Below are positions 1-8,752 of a DNA stretch of 64,000 bases, piece after piece. The stretch comes from Xanthomarina maritima. GTDB lineage: Bacteria > Bacteroidota > Bacteroidia > Flavobacteriales > Flavobacteriaceae. The notes beneath the pieces were generated by a model, which worked only from the letters and a program-made list of their open reading frames with translations, searched no databases and was not told where the DNA came from. A program made the translations under genes and the position numbers. The DNA is taken from the NCBI RefSeq assembly GCF_008084905.1, contig NZ_VSFC01000031.1:528-64527 (forward strand). Reading direction: 5' to 3'. Each line of letters starts with the position of its first letter. Position 1 is the first letter of the stretch.

Positions 1-2764
1 TGTAACAGATAATGAAGCTCCAGTAGTAAACTGTTTAGATTTACAGATTCAGCTAGATGAATACGGAAATGGAAGCATTGCGTTAAGTGATATTGATGGA
101 AATTCGACAGATAATTGTGGCATTGCTAATGTCACCTTATCACAAATGACTTTTGATTGTTCAGATGTTGGAGGTGATTTAGATAGTTTGATTATTTCTG
201 AATATGTTGATGGGACACAAAATGATTGTATAGAAATCTATAATGGCACTGGTAATCCAGTAAATATGATAGCTGATAATTACCGATTGAGAATATATGC
301 TAATGGTGCCTCATCAGCCACTTATGATATTACTCTTTCAGGTATTATACCTAATGACGATGTATATGTTATTTGTTTTAATTCATTAGGTGTTAATAGT
401 GCTATTATAGACCAATATTCTGGATTCGAATTTAATGGTAATGATGCCATTGCTTTAGTGAAATCTGGAAATGCTGTAGATGTTATAGGCGTTATTGGCA
501 CAGATCCTGGGACTGGATGGTCTTCTGGAGGTGTGAGTACTAATGGTACGACCCTAATTAGAAATGTTGATGTACTTCAAGCAAACATCAATGCTTTTGT
601 TGCTAATTTAGCTACTGAATGGTCACAATTCCCTCAAGATACTTATGGTCATTTAGGAACACATGATATTGAAATTACAGATCTGGCTAATAACGTTATT
701 TTAACGGTAACTGATATTCATGGTAATGTTTCTACCTGTGAAGGAAACGTTACTGTGATTGATGCTACACCACCAGTTGCGTTTTGTCAAAACATAACTG
801 TTGCACTTCTTGAAGATGGTACTGTTAGTGTGGATCCTTCTCAAATAGATAATGGTTCTATGGATGCTTGTGGTATTGCCACACTTCAATTGGATGTTAC
901 AGATTTTAATTGTAGCCATATTGGAGTTAATCCTGTAGTTTTAACCGTTACAGATGTTAATGGCAATAGTGCGACATGTAATGCAACTGTTACAATTATT
1001 GATACAACACCACCTGTGGTTGCTACTCAAGATATTACAGTGCAATTAGGAGGAGATGGAACTGTGAGTATTAGTCCAGAAGATGTAAATAATAATACCA
1101 TGGATGTTTGTAGTGCTGTTACATTAGAGGTTAGTCCAAATACATTTGATTGTGACAATATAGGAGAGAACACTGTTACACTAACAGCTACAGATATCTA
1201 TGGAAATTCGTCTTCAGCTACTGCCATAGTTACTGTTGAAGATGTTTATGATCCAACAGCTGTTTGTAACGCTATTTTTGTTTATTTAGAAGCTGATGGG
1301 ACTTATACACTATCTAATTCTGATATAGAAGCTATTGCAGATGGTAGTTTTGATAATTGTGATGACGATTTAGAATTTACAGTGACTCCAATGAACTTCA
1401 GTTGTGACAATAGAGGAGCTAATACGGTGACTTTAACAGTTACGGATAACTATGGAAATAGTGATACCTGTACAGCAACAGTAACCGTAGGTGGTAGTTT
1501 TATTGAGGACATCGTTATTTCAGCGAGTGAATTGCCAGAATTCTGTCAAGGAGCTGCTATTGTACTAACAGCAAATGCAGTCGTATCAGCAGGAAGTATA
1601 GATAATACAGTAACATACTTATGGGATACTAATGAAACCACACAATCTATAGAAGTGACTGCCAATGGCACTTACGGAGTATTAGTTACGTCTTCAACCA
1701 ATTGTTCAGAATATATGGAAATAGATATAACTGACTTTGATGCTGGATCTTTAGTAGCTGCTTATACGATTCTTGCTGAAAATGAAGTCTATTTACATGG
1801 TAGTAACTTAGTTCAGTCTGGAGGTGTTGGTTCTATGAATCCTACCAATGGAAATGTTAAACTACACCAAGCAACTACCGTTAGTGGATTTGTTCAGTCG
1901 GTAAGTTTAGATCTTAACCAAGGAAGTACTGTAGGATCTTGGAATCAAACAGCAGCGAATCCAACTATACCACAGTTTGTTTACAATACGCAGTCTAATA
2001 ATAGTAGTCCAAGCGTGACCATTAATAATAACCAGACACAGACTCTAAATGGTTCAGTTTATAAAACGATTACTGTTAAACAAGGAGCTACGGTATATTT
2101 CAGTCAGTCGAATGTATATATCAATGAGTTGAAAACCTTTGAAGGAGCTTCCATAGAATTTAATACATGTGCCAACGTATTTATCAATGAGAAATTTATG
2201 CTAGCACAAGGTGGGACTATCAATGCTGATGACAGTAACAAGGTAATTTTCTTTGTGAATGAGGATGTGCAGATAGAAAAAGGCTCTGATGTTCGAGCCA
2301 GTATTCATGCTAATACACATGAACTTATGGTTAAAGGAGATAATGCTAATGGCAATCAAGTAGCTCAGCCAACCTATATGAGAGGTTTGTTTATAGCAAA
2401 TAAAGTGCATGGTAATAAGAATGTTATTTGGAATGCAGATGACTTATGTGATCCTTGTCCAATTTCAGCTCCTGCTACAGGAGGGAATGAGCATGTTTCG
2501 GAAAACACAAGGCTACAATTTAATATAGAAGTAGAAGCTTGGCCAAACCCGTCTGACACAGACTTTAAATTAAGACTGAAAACCGATAATTTATCAGATA
2601 AAGCAGAGATAAATGTATTTGATATGAATAATAGATTAGTGCATAAAAGTAACTTCCAGCCAGAAAATGTTTATAAATTTGGAAACGAATTTGATGGAGG
2701 TGTCTATTTAGTAAAAGTCTCTCAAGCAGGTAAGCATGTATATACTAGAGTCGTTAAGTTTTAA
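1..2764 (+). CDS. Secreted HYR/lamin-tail repeat protein with T9SS sorting domain (5' partial)
   Basis: The reading frame is open from base 2, so the gene begins upstream of the window; the first in-window ATG (146) is internal. About 920 residues are visible. In order: end of one HYR-like Ig repeat, a lamin-tail-like domain inserted at about 170-660 (starts SLIISEYVDG), three more HYR-like repeats (about 700-1490; each has the pattern VTDxxGNxxTC and DNC/DAC cysteines), another Ig-like unit with two cysteines, a region rich in short beta strands (about 1750-2440), and a C-terminal type A sorting domain beginning at WPNPSDTDFKL and ending KHVYTRVVKF. The family is exported by the type IX system and anchored or released at the surface. 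Role is probably adhesion or matrix formation, which is inference. Monocistronic as far as seen; a terminator follows. Confidence 0.85.
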   Translation, partial: VTDNEAPVVNCLDLQIQLDEYGNGSIALSDIDGNSTDNCGIANVTLSQMTFDCSDVGGDLDSLIISEYVDGTQNDCIEIYNGTGNPVNMIADNYRLRIYANGASSATYDITLSGIIPNDDVYVICFNSLGVNSAIIDQYSGFEFNGNDAIALVKSGNAVDVIGVIGTDPGTGWSSGGVSTNGTTLIRNVDVLQANINAFVANLATEWSQFPQDTYGHLGTHDIEITDLANNVILTVTDIHGNVSTCEGNVTVIDATPPVAFCQNITVALLEDGTVSVDPSQIDNGSMDACGIATLQLDVTDFNCSHIGVNPVVLTVTDVNGNSATCNATVTIIDTTPPVVATQDITVQLGGDGTVSISPEDVNNNTMDVCSAVTLEVSPNTFDCDNIGENTVTLTATDIYGNSSSATAIVTVEDVYDPTAVCNAIFVYLEADGTYTLSNSDIEAIADGSFDNCDDDLEFTVTPMNFSCDNRGANTVTLTVTDNYGNSDTCTATVTVGGSFIEDIVISASELPEFCQGAAIVLTANAVVSAGSIDNTVTYLWDTNETTQSIEVTANGTYGVLVTSSTNCSEYMEIDITDFDAGSLVAAYTILAENEVYLHGSNLVQSGGVGSMNPTNGNVKLHQATTVSGFVQSVSLDLNQGSTVGSWNQTAANPTIPQFVYNTQSNNSSPSVTINNNQTQTLNGSVYKTITVKQGATVYFSQSNVYINELKTFEGASIEFNTCANVFINEKFMLAQGGTINADDSNKVIFFVNEDVQIEKGSDVRASIHANTHELMVKGDNANGNQVAQPTYMRGLFIANKVHGNKNVIWNADDLCDPCPISAPATGGNEHVSENTRLQFNIEVEAWPNPSDTDFKLRLKTDNLSDKAEINVFDMNNRLVHKSNFQPENVYKFGNEFDGGVYLVKVSQAGKHVYTRVVKF

Positions 2765-2788
2765 ATAATTAGTGTTATTAATTTTAAA

Positions 2789-2827
2789 AAGAAACCTTTC
2801 AAGTTATTGAAGGGTTTCTTTGTTTTT
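2789..2827 (+). terminator. Rho-independent terminator after the T9SS protein
   Basis: Arms AAGAAACCTTTCAA and TTGAAGGGTTTCTT (one G-T pair) close a four-base loop and are followed by TGTTTTTT. It sits 25 bases after the stop codon of the secreted protein. Confidence 0.85.
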
Positions 2828-2970
2828 TAACAAGTACAATATTTATAAACAACTATAAATAGTAGTATCTTTATCTCAATTTAAAAATAAAATATTTTTA
2901 AATATTTCCATATTCTCATCAAGAAATTGATTTGGTATATTAGATATTAAAGCATCATTATTTTGAAAGT

Positions 2971-4071
2971 ATGTCACCATTAATAACAACAAAGGACAAG
3001 CTAAAAGAACGTATTAAGGAGCTTACATGCTTGTATAATATAAGTTCTTATATTGCTAATTCTAACCTAGAGAATTTACAGCCTACATGGAAAGCTATTG
3101 TACATAGTTTACAAGAAGCTATTAGGTATCCAGAAGATGCTTCTGTAGAACTTAAAATAGAAGAAAAATCCTTATCTGTTGGTAAACTATCTGAAAACAA
3201 AGTTTATATAGTTTCTGCCATTAAAGCATTTAATAAGCCTATTGGTTCCATAAAAGTGGGTTATTCAAAATTAAAATACAACGAGAATAGTTTTTTAAAC
3301 GAAGAAATTCAGCTCTTAAATAAAATAGCTCTAGAAGTAGGTAATCTTATTGAACGTAAGCAGATTATTGAAAGTGAAGCTTTAACTAAGAGACAAATTG
3401 AACGTGCAGATAGGTTAGGAATTTTAGGGGAAATAACTGCAGGAATTGCTCATGAGCTTAATACACCATTAGCAAATATTTTGGGCTATACTGAATTATT
3501 GAAAGACCAATTAAAAAGCAATCCACAATCCATAAAAGATTTAGATAAAATTATAAATAGTGCTATTTTTTCAAGGGAAGTGGTTAAGAAACTCATGTTC
3601 TTTTCTTGTGATATGCCACATCAAATGGAGCTTTTAAATATTGTGCCTATTATTGAAGATGCCATAGGATTACTATCTCCTAATTTTAACAAGAAATCTT
3701 TAACCTGTCAGCTTCAAATAGATAATCAGCCCATTTTACTTCGTGTAGATGCTGTTCAGCTTACTCAAGTCATTTTTAATTTGGTTATAAATGCTATTTA
3801 TTTTTCACCAGAAAAAGGGATCATACGAGTTGTAGTCTCCGAAAAAGAGAATCAGGTTATTTTAAAAATTTCAGATGAAGGTTCAGGAATAAAAAAAGAA
3901 AATTCAGAAAATATATTTCATCCATTTTTCACTACAAAACCAGTAGGAGAAGGGTCAGGCCTTGGTTTAAGTGTGGTACATGGCATTGTTAAAAGTCATA
4001 AAGGAAACATAACATTTGAGTCAAATACACCAAAAGGTACTATTTTTACAATAATACTCCCAAAAAACTAA
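2971..4071 (+). CDS. NtrB-like sensor histidine kinase with GAF-like N-terminus
   Basis: Cytoplasmic histidine kinase of 366 residues with no membrane segment. Residues about 1-130 resemble a GAF sensor domain. The HisKA dimerisation helix carries the phospho-acceptor His161 in AGIAHELNTPLANIL. The ATPase has an N box (NLVINAIYFSP), G1 (DEGSGI) and G2 (GEGSGLGLSVVHGIV). It lies three bases before a sigma-54 response regulator gene, so the two form an NtrB/NtrC- or AtoS/AtoC-like pair. The lack of a membrane segment points to an intracellular signal; given the downstream glutamate dehydrogenase a nitrogen or amino-acid signal is likely, but this is inference. The first ATG is used; no strong Shine-Dalgarno is seen, as usual here. 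Confidence 0.88.
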   Translation: MSPLITTKDKLKERIKELTCLYNISSYIANSNLENLQPTWKAIVHSLQEAIRYPEDASVELKIEEKSLSVGKLSENKVYIVSAIKAFNKPIGSIKVGYSKLKYNENSFLNEEIQLLNKIALEVGNLIERKQIIESEALTKRQIERADRLGILGEITAGIAHELNTPLANILGYTELLKDQLKSNPQSIKDLDKIINSAIFSREVVKKLMFFSCDMPHQMELLNIVPIIEDAIGLLSPNFNKKSLTCQLQIDNQPILLRVDAVQLTQVIFNLVINAIYFSPEKGIIRVVVSEKENQVILKISDEGSGIKKENSENIFHPFFTTKPVGEGSGLGLSVVHGIVKSHKGNITFESNTPKGTIFTIILPKN

Positions 4072-4074
4072 GGC

Positions 4075-5403
4075 ATGGGTTTAAATAAAGAAAACATTTT
4101 ACTTGTAGACGATGATATTCATATTTTGGAACTCATTCAACGACATCTACAATCTTTAAATTACCATACATATAAAGCCGTTTCAGTAATTGAAGCCATA
4201 GAAATTTTAAAAGATAAGTCCATAGATTTATTGATTACAGACCTCAAAATGCCAGGAGTAGATGGATTGGAATTGGTAAAATATGTGTCTGAACATTATC
4301 CAGATATTCCTAAGTTAGTTGTAACAGGTTACCCTTCAATTGATGGTGCTTTAGAAGCAATGAAATCTGGAGTTATGGATTATCTAACCAAACCATTTAC
4401 AAAGGAAGAGCTCCGTAAAGCTGTCATTAAATCCTTCAAATTAAAACCCAAAAAGAAGTTGCTAAAAGACCCTTTAAAAAGAGATGAAGCAGTTTCTTAT
4501 GGTGAAATGATAGGTAAATCGGAAGCCATAAAAAAAGTAACAGACGTTATAGAACGCGTAAAAAACAATAAGGCTACTGTTTTTATTACTGGTGAAAGTG
4601 GTACTGGAAAAGAGCTTGTAGCTCGTTCCATTCATTATATGGGAAAATTTGCAAGAGCTCCTTTTATTGCTGTAAATTGTGGAGCTATTCCAGAAAACTT
4701 ATTGGAAGCAGAGTTATTTGGTTATACAAAAGGCGCTTTTACAGGAGCCAATGATAATAGAAATGGATTTTTTCAAGCTGCAAATAATGGCACTTTATTT
4801 TTAGATGAAATTGGCAATGCCTCTTTGGCAACTCAACTTCGTTTGCTAAGAGTTTTGCAAGAAAAGGAAGTTACTAGAGTAGGTTCTCAAAAAGTTGAAA
4901 AAGTAGATGTAAGAGTTATTGCTGCTACTAACATTGATTTGAAAGAACTTATAAATAAAGGAAAATTTAGGGAAGATTTATATTATAGATTAACCGTTGT
5001 ACAAATTCATGTACCACCTCTTAGAGAACGTATTGAAGATGTTAGTTTATTAACCGAAAAATTCTTGTTTAAATATGGAGTAGAGTATAAAGACCGATTG
5101 ATTAAAATCTCACCTGAAGCGCTACAAGTCTTAGAACGTTATTCATGGCCTGGAAATATTAGAGAACTAGAAAATGTTATTCAACGAGCAGTCATAATGT
5201 GCGATAAAGAAATAGAAATAAAAGATCTTCCAGAACATATAAAATACCAAATAGATTTCCCAAAAGAAGATAGACTTTTCACTTTAAAGGAAATTGAAAA
5301 AAAACATATTCTTAAAGTACTAGCTGCCACAAATAATAATAAATCTCAAGCAGCAAAAATTCTTCAAATAGATAGAAAGACACTTAGCGAAAAATTAAAA
5401 TAG
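4075..5403 (+). CDS. Sigma-54-dependent response regulator, NtrC/AtoC family
   Basis: Transcription activator of 442 residues. The receiver domain (about 1-120) has the acidic pocket VDDD and phospho-acceptor Asp56 in LLITDLKMPG. The AAA+ domain has Walker A GESGTGKE (near residue 173), the sigma-54 contact loop GAFTGA (near 220) and Walker B TLFLDEIG. The C-terminal Fis-type helix-turn-helix covers the last 35 residues (NNKSQAAKILQIDRKTLSEK). Such proteins hydrolyse ATP to open promoters held closed by RpoN holoenzyme. A sigma-54-like promoter lies 138 bases downstream of its stop codon, before a glutamate dehydrogenase operon, the obvious candidate target. The rpoN gene is not in the window. 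Confidence 0.93.
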   Translation: MGLNKENILLVDDDIHILELIQRHLQSLNYHTYKAVSVIEAIEILKDKSIDLLITDLKMPGVDGLELVKYVSEHYPDIPKLVVTGYPSIDGALEAMKSGVMDYLTKPFTKEELRKAVIKSFKLKPKKKLLKDPLKRDEAVSYGEMIGKSEAIKKVTDVIERVKNNKATVFITGESGTGKELVARSIHYMGKFARAPFIAVNCGAIPENLLEAELFGYTKGAFTGANDNRNGFFQAANNGTLFLDEIGNASLATQLRLLRVLQEKEVTRVGSQKVEKVDVRVIAATNIDLKELINKGKFREDLYYRLTVVQIHVPPLRERIEDVSLLTEKFLFKYGVEYKDRLIKISPEALQVLERYSWPGNIRELENVIQRAVIMCDKEIEIKDLPEHIKYQIDFPKEDRLFTLKEIEKKHILKVLAATNNNKSQAAKILQIDRKTLSEKLK

Positions 5404-5540
5404 TCTTTTTTTAATTGCGTACATTTTCCTCAAGTGAGTAAAAATTACCCAGTCCTATCCTTTTATAAAATTATATTTATTTATTTTAAAGTACTAATAA
5501 ACAGGTGATTATAAATTATTTTTAAAATAATTTATAAAGT
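5404..5540. promoter_or_regulatory. Upstream region of sigma-54 promoter with a perfect 12-bp inverted repeat
   Basis: Positions 5509-5520 and 5526-5537 are perfect inverted arms (TTATAAATTATT and AATAATTTATAA) around five bases, ending four bases before the -24 box. Further up, 5436-5450 is a weaker inverted repeat (GAGTAA, three bases, TTACCC) about 120-130 bases before the expected start site, a usual enhancer distance. Either could bind the NtrC-like protein; the AT-rich palindrome could equally act as an ntrC terminator, although no U-run follows it. Confidence 0.45.
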
Positions 5541-5556
5541 TGGCACAAGAGTTGTC
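5541..5556 (+). promoter_or_regulatory. Sigma-54 (-24/-12) promoter
   Basis: The sequence TGGCAC, five bases, TTGTC matches the RpoN consensus TGGCAC-N5-TTGCW with exact spacing; GG at 5542-5543 and G at 5554 are the key bases, and only the C of the -12 GC is replaced by T. The expected start site is near 5567, about 20 bases before the ATG of the small Cys-rich protein. It directly follows a gene for a sigma-54 activator. Confidence 0.7.
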
Positions 5557-5585
5557 TTAAGTGGTATGAATTAAAAAATGAGTTT

Positions 5586-5780
5586 ATGAATACTTTGGAT
5601 AGAAGTTTATGTAGAACATGTAGGTACGTAGATTCCTGTAGTTTAACATCAAACAAAAGCTTTATTTGGTCTTGTAGCGAATATGAATTAGCTAAAAGCC
5701 CAAAAGAAAACAATCAACCCCTAACATTAACAAAAGAGTTCGATCTAAAAACTGAAGAACGATTAGTTGAACTTATCTAA
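5586..5780 (+). CDS. Small Cys-rich protein heading the glutamate dehydrogenase operon
   Basis: A 64-residue protein with the cysteine pattern C-x2-C-x5-C-x11-C within residues 9-30 (CRTCRYVDSC then SFIWSC), consistent with a small metal-binding knuckle, followed by an acidic tail ending in EERLVELI. No signal peptide or membrane segment. It lies between the sigma-54 promoter and the glutamate dehydrogenase gene, with 11 bases to the latter. I do not recognise a named family. Its position suggests a regulator or partner of the dehydrogenase or of nitrogen sensing; that is inference. An ATG at 5578 opens only a three-codon frame ending TGA and is not used. Confidence 0.7.
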   Translation: MNTLDRSLCRTCRYVDSCSLTSNKSFIWSCSEYELAKSPKENNQPLTLTKEFDLKTEERLVELI

Positions 5781-5791
5781 AAAGCAAAACA

Positions 5792-7087
5792 ATGACATTA
5801 GTTAAAGAATTAAAAGTAAAAAAACAACCAAAACAAGGGATGTTAGACAATGTATTAAAACAATTTAATACAGCAGCAGATTTAGTGAATTTAAATCCAA
5901 ACATTAAAAAAATATTAGAAGTAACAAATAATGAATTAATTATTCATTTTCCAGTAAGAATGGATAATGGCAATGTTGAAATTTTTAAAGGCTATCGTGT
6001 ACAGCATAATAACGCATTAGGACCATATAAAGGTGGTTTACGTTATCATCCAACAATAGATATAGATTCTGTAAAAGCATTAGCTATGTGGATGACCTGG
6101 AAAACCTCTTTAGCAGGACTTCCTTATGGAGGTGCAAAAGGAGGTATTCAAATGGATCCAAGTAAATATTCTACTTCAGAGTTAGAACGTATTACAAGAC
6201 GTTTTACTTATGCATTAGGAGAAAACATTGGACCAGAGCACGATATACCAGCACCAGATGTTAATACAAATGCACAAACTATGGCTTGGATAGCAGATAC
6301 GTATATGTCTACAAAAGCTCCTTCAGAACGTTCAAAAAATCAACACGTTGTTACTGGAAAACCTATAGGTTCAGGAGGTTTAGAAGGTCGTGATAGAGCT
6401 ACAGGTTATGGAGTTTATTTAACTATTAAATTTTGGGCAAAGAATAAAAAAATAGATTTAAAAAATAAAACTTTTATAGTTCAAGGTTTCGGAAATGTGG
6501 GCTATTGGGCTGCTCATTTCTTAGAATTAGAAGGAGCTAAAATGATTGGAATTCAAGATGCTTTTGGAAGCATCGTAAATAAAAATGGTCTTCCAGTCGA
6601 GTTATTATTTGAATACACAAAAACCAATAAGGGTAGTATTATTGATTATCCAAATTCTAGTGCTATTTTAAAAGAAGATTTCTTTAGTTTGGATTGTGAC
6701 ATTTGTATTCCAGCAGCTTTAGGAAATCAGATTACAGAAGAAAATGCGCATCAAATAAAAGCCTTTTTAGTAGCAGAAGGAGCCAATGGACCTACAACTG
6801 TTGAAGCAGAAAAAATTCTTTTAGAACGTGGTATTGAAGTTATACCAGATATTCTGTGTAATTCAGGAGGTGTTATTGGAAGTTACTTTGAATGGCTTCA
6901 AAACAGAAATGGAGAGCTTTGGGAACTAGATGAGATACTTGTAAAATTAGAAAAGAAGTTAAATGAAGTCTTTAAAAAAGTGTTACAAGCTTCTGAAAGT
7001 AAAGGTATAGACTTGAGATCATCAGCTTACTTTATTGCAATAGAGCGAATAGAGAAGGCTTATATACAACGAGGCATTTTCCCATAA
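5792..7087 (+). CDS. Glu/Leu/Phe/Val dehydrogenase (glutamate dehydrogenase)
   Basis: Hexameric-type dehydrogenase of 431 residues, close to the size of RocG/GudB and archaeal enzymes. It interconverts glutamate and 2-oxoglutarate plus ammonia with NAD(P). The substrate domain has GPYKGGLRYHP, the Lys in MTWKTSLAG, PYGGAKGGI with Lys116, and the catalytic Asp in PAPDVNT. The coenzyme domain has the Rossmann motif VQGFGNVG. The C-terminal part has CNSGGV. It is the second gene behind a sigma-54 promoter and downstream of an NtrBC-like pair, so nitrogen- or amino-acid-controlled glutamate turnover is the likely role. Whether it prefers NAD or NADP cannot be decided by eye. The operon continues with two small genes. 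Confidence 0.93.
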   Translation: MTLVKELKVKKQPKQGMLDNVLKQFNTAADLVNLNPNIKKILEVTNNELIIHFPVRMDNGNVEIFKGYRVQHNNALGPYKGGLRYHPTIDIDSVKALAMWMTWKTSLAGLPYGGAKGGIQMDPSKYSTSELERITRRFTYALGENIGPEHDIPAPDVNTNAQTMAWIADTYMSTKAPSERSKNQHVVTGKPIGSGGLEGRDRATGYGVYLTIKFWAKNKKIDLKNKTFIVQGFGNVGYWAAHFLELEGAKMIGIQDAFGSIVNKNGLPVELLFEYTKTNKGSIIDYPNSSAILKEDFFSLDCDICIPAALGNQITEENAHQIKAFLVAEGANGPTTVEAEKILLERGIEVIPDILCNSGGVIGSYFEWLQNRNGELWELDEILVKLEKKLNEVFKKVLQASESKGIDLRSSAYFIAIERIEKAYIQRGIFP

Positions 7088-7106
7088 ACAATTAAAATTT
7101 TTAGCA

Positions 7107-7520
7107 ATGAAATACGGTAGCATTATATTAGAAAAGAAGGAATACGTTACTTTAAAAAGACTTATTAATTTATCTGGAAATTATAAAGATGAGTCAAGAA
7201 AAAATTCAGTTTTAAGGTTAAAAACCGAATTAGAAACTGCAATAATAACAGATGAAGATGAGATTCCTTTAGACATTATTAGATTTAATTCCATTATTAC
7301 AATAGAATCTAATGATGGATGGTCTAACACATTTCAACTGGTTTCGCCAGCCGATAGTAATTATTCTGATAAAAAAATATCTGTATTAACACCAATGGGA
7401 TCGGCTGTCATAGGCTATGCAAAAGGAGACACTATAGATTGGGAATTTCCTGGAGGTGTAAAATCGTTAAAAGTGTTAGAGGTAAAGCAAAATAATATAA
7501 ACAATCAATATCAATTGTAA
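7107..7520 (+). CDS. GreA/GreB C-terminal domain (Rnk-like) protein
   Basis: A 137-residue protein whose C-terminal half (about residues 70-130) is a GreA/GreB FKBP-like domain: FQLVSPADSNYSDKKISVLT, then GSAVIGYAKGDTIDWEFPGG. The N-terminal part is shorter than the Gre coiled coil, as in Rnk-type proteins that bind RNA polymerase. It lacks the long coiled-coil tip with acidic residues needed for transcript cleavage, so a regulatory rather than cleavage role is expected. Nineteen bases after the dehydrogenase stop, hence in the sigma-54 operon. Confidence 0.75.
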   Translation: MKYGSIILEKKEYVTLKRLINLSGNYKDESRKNSVLRLKTELETAIITDEDEIPLDIIRFNSIITIESNDGWSNTFQLVSPADSNYSDKKISVLTPMGSAVIGYAKGDTIDWEFPGGVKSLKVLEVKQNNINNQYQL

Positions 7521-7897
7521 TGAAAACACTTACACATTATACTCATGAAACAGATGAGCAGGTTTTGCATAAAAAAAGAATTGTAGAAATAAATATCTGG
7601 ATTTCGCATTTAAATTATATTATTAATGAATGTGATTGGTTGGCAAAAATAGCATCAAATAAAATTCAGGATAAGGATTTAAGAGATTCGCTTTTGGAAA
7701 AATCTGAGAATAACTCGTCATTATTAAATGAGTTTTATAGTTATAGAAGCACATTAAACAGTTTTTACGAATGTAACGATCTTGATTGCGATTTGTATTA
7801 TATTGATTTGCATAGTACATATTGTAAGAAATATTTAAAGCATTTAGAAAACTATCGAGCAGTAAAAGATCAGGTGTTTCTTAAAATATTATTGTAA
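7520..7897 (+). CDS. Hypothetical helical protein, last gene of the sigma-54 operon
   Basis: A 125-residue protein starting at TAATG, sharing one base with the previous stop, so translationally coupled. Predicted mostly helical with a CNDLDCD pair of cysteines (about residues 84-88) and a third Cys in STYCKKYL; no signal peptide. I do not recognise a family. The four-helix-like pattern (repeated hydrophobic heptads around ISHLNYIINECDWL and LLEKSENNSSLLNEF) is the only visible structure. Operon position ties it to glutamate dehydrogenase and the Rnk-like protein. Confidence 0.7.
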   Translation: MKTLTHYTHETDEQVLHKKRIVEINIWISHLNYIINECDWLAKIASNKIQDKDLRDSLLEKSENNSSLLNEFYSYRSTLNSFYECNDLDCDLYYIDLHSTYCKKYLKHLENYRAVKDQVFLKILL

Positions 7898-8004
7898 TTA
7901 AGTTTACAATTTTGTTAGTTAGTTGGTTTTTTTAAGCTATGAGAGTTTAATAATTCTTGTGGCTTACTTTTTTACATTTTATTAATTTTATATTAAATGT
8001 TGCT

Positions 8005-8012
8005 TAACTTTG
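8005..8012 (+). promoter_or_regulatory. -7 promoter element of marC-like gene
   Basis: TAACTTTG matches the Bacteroidota -7 box TAnnTTTG. It lies 35 bases before the ATG. No clear -33 TTTG is present at the standard 19-base distance. Confidence 0.6.
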
Positions 8013-8047
8013 CACACTCAAATTGAATATATTTTTACATAAAAAAC

Positions 8048-8677
8048 ATGGAGTTATTTTTATTAAGTTTTGGAGCCTTATTTTCTATTATGAATCCATT
8101 AGGAACTGTTCCAGTTTTTGTTGGATTAACGGGAGATAATACAAAAAAAGAGCGTGCAGTAACTGCTTTTTGGACAGCTATCGATGTTTTGGCTATTTTG
8201 TTATTATCCTTTTTTGCAGGAAAATTTATTCTTTCTTTTTTTGGTATTAGTTTAAATGCTTTAAAAATTGCAGGAGGTTTAATTATCGCATCTTCTGGTT
8301 TTGCGTTATTAACAGGTAAATTTAGAGAGCATAAAGGTATGAAACGAGATCGTGTGCAAGAAGATATTCAAAATAGAGATTCTATTTCCTTAACGCCTTT
8401 AGCCATACCTATGTTAGCAGGTCCTGGAACCATTTCGCTTTTAATAGCCTATAACCAAGAATATCAATCTACACAAGACATATTAATTTTAGTAGGTTCT
8501 ATGATTTTTGTTTCTTTTACTATTTATTTAATTTTAAAAAGTGCACATTTAATTGTGAAATTCTTAGGAGCCTCAGGCATTAATGCACTATCAAGAATCA
8601 TAGGGTTTATAGTTATTGCAATAGGAGTAGAGTATATTATGTCTTCTGTAATTTCGGTTTTTGAAAGTCTAATATAG
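8048..8677 (+). CDS. MarC family integral membrane protein
   Basis: A 209-residue protein with about six hydrophobic segments and the family signatures FSIMNPLGTVPVFVGLT at the N-terminus and LAIPMLAGPGTIS in the middle. The family (UPF0056: MarC, YhgN, SnatA) lies in the inner membrane; SnatA-type members move small neutral amino acids, but for most members the substrate is unknown. Monocistronic, with its own promoter and a terminator shared with the convergent gene. Confidence 0.9.
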   Translation: MELFLLSFGALFSIMNPLGTVPVFVGLTGDNTKKERAVTAFWTAIDVLAILLLSFFAGKFILSFFGISLNALKIAGGLIIASSGFALLTGKFREHKGMKRDRVQEDIQNRDSISLTPLAIPMLAGPGTISLLIAYNQEYQSTQDILILVGSMIFVSFTIYLILKSAHLIVKFLGASGINALSRIIGFIVIAIGVEYIMSSVISVFESLI

Positions 8678-8695
8678 ATTCGTTGTAATAAAAAT

Positions 8696-8734
8696 AAAAA
8701 GCCTTCTTCAAACTTAAATTGAAGAATACTTTTT
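8696..8734. terminator. Bidirectional terminator between marC-like and DUF1579 genes
   Basis: TTCTTCAA (8704-8711) pairs with TTGAAGAA (8719-8726); outer AAAAAG and CTTTTT flank it on both sides, fitting termination in both directions between two convergent genes. Confidence 0.75.
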
Positions 8735-8752
8735 ATTTTATTGATTGAATAA

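Noticed and set aside
5522-5713. Minus-strand frame opposite the sigma-54 promoter and small Cys-rich gene
   Set aside because: Shadow of the real plus-strand gene; no start context and no recognisable motif.
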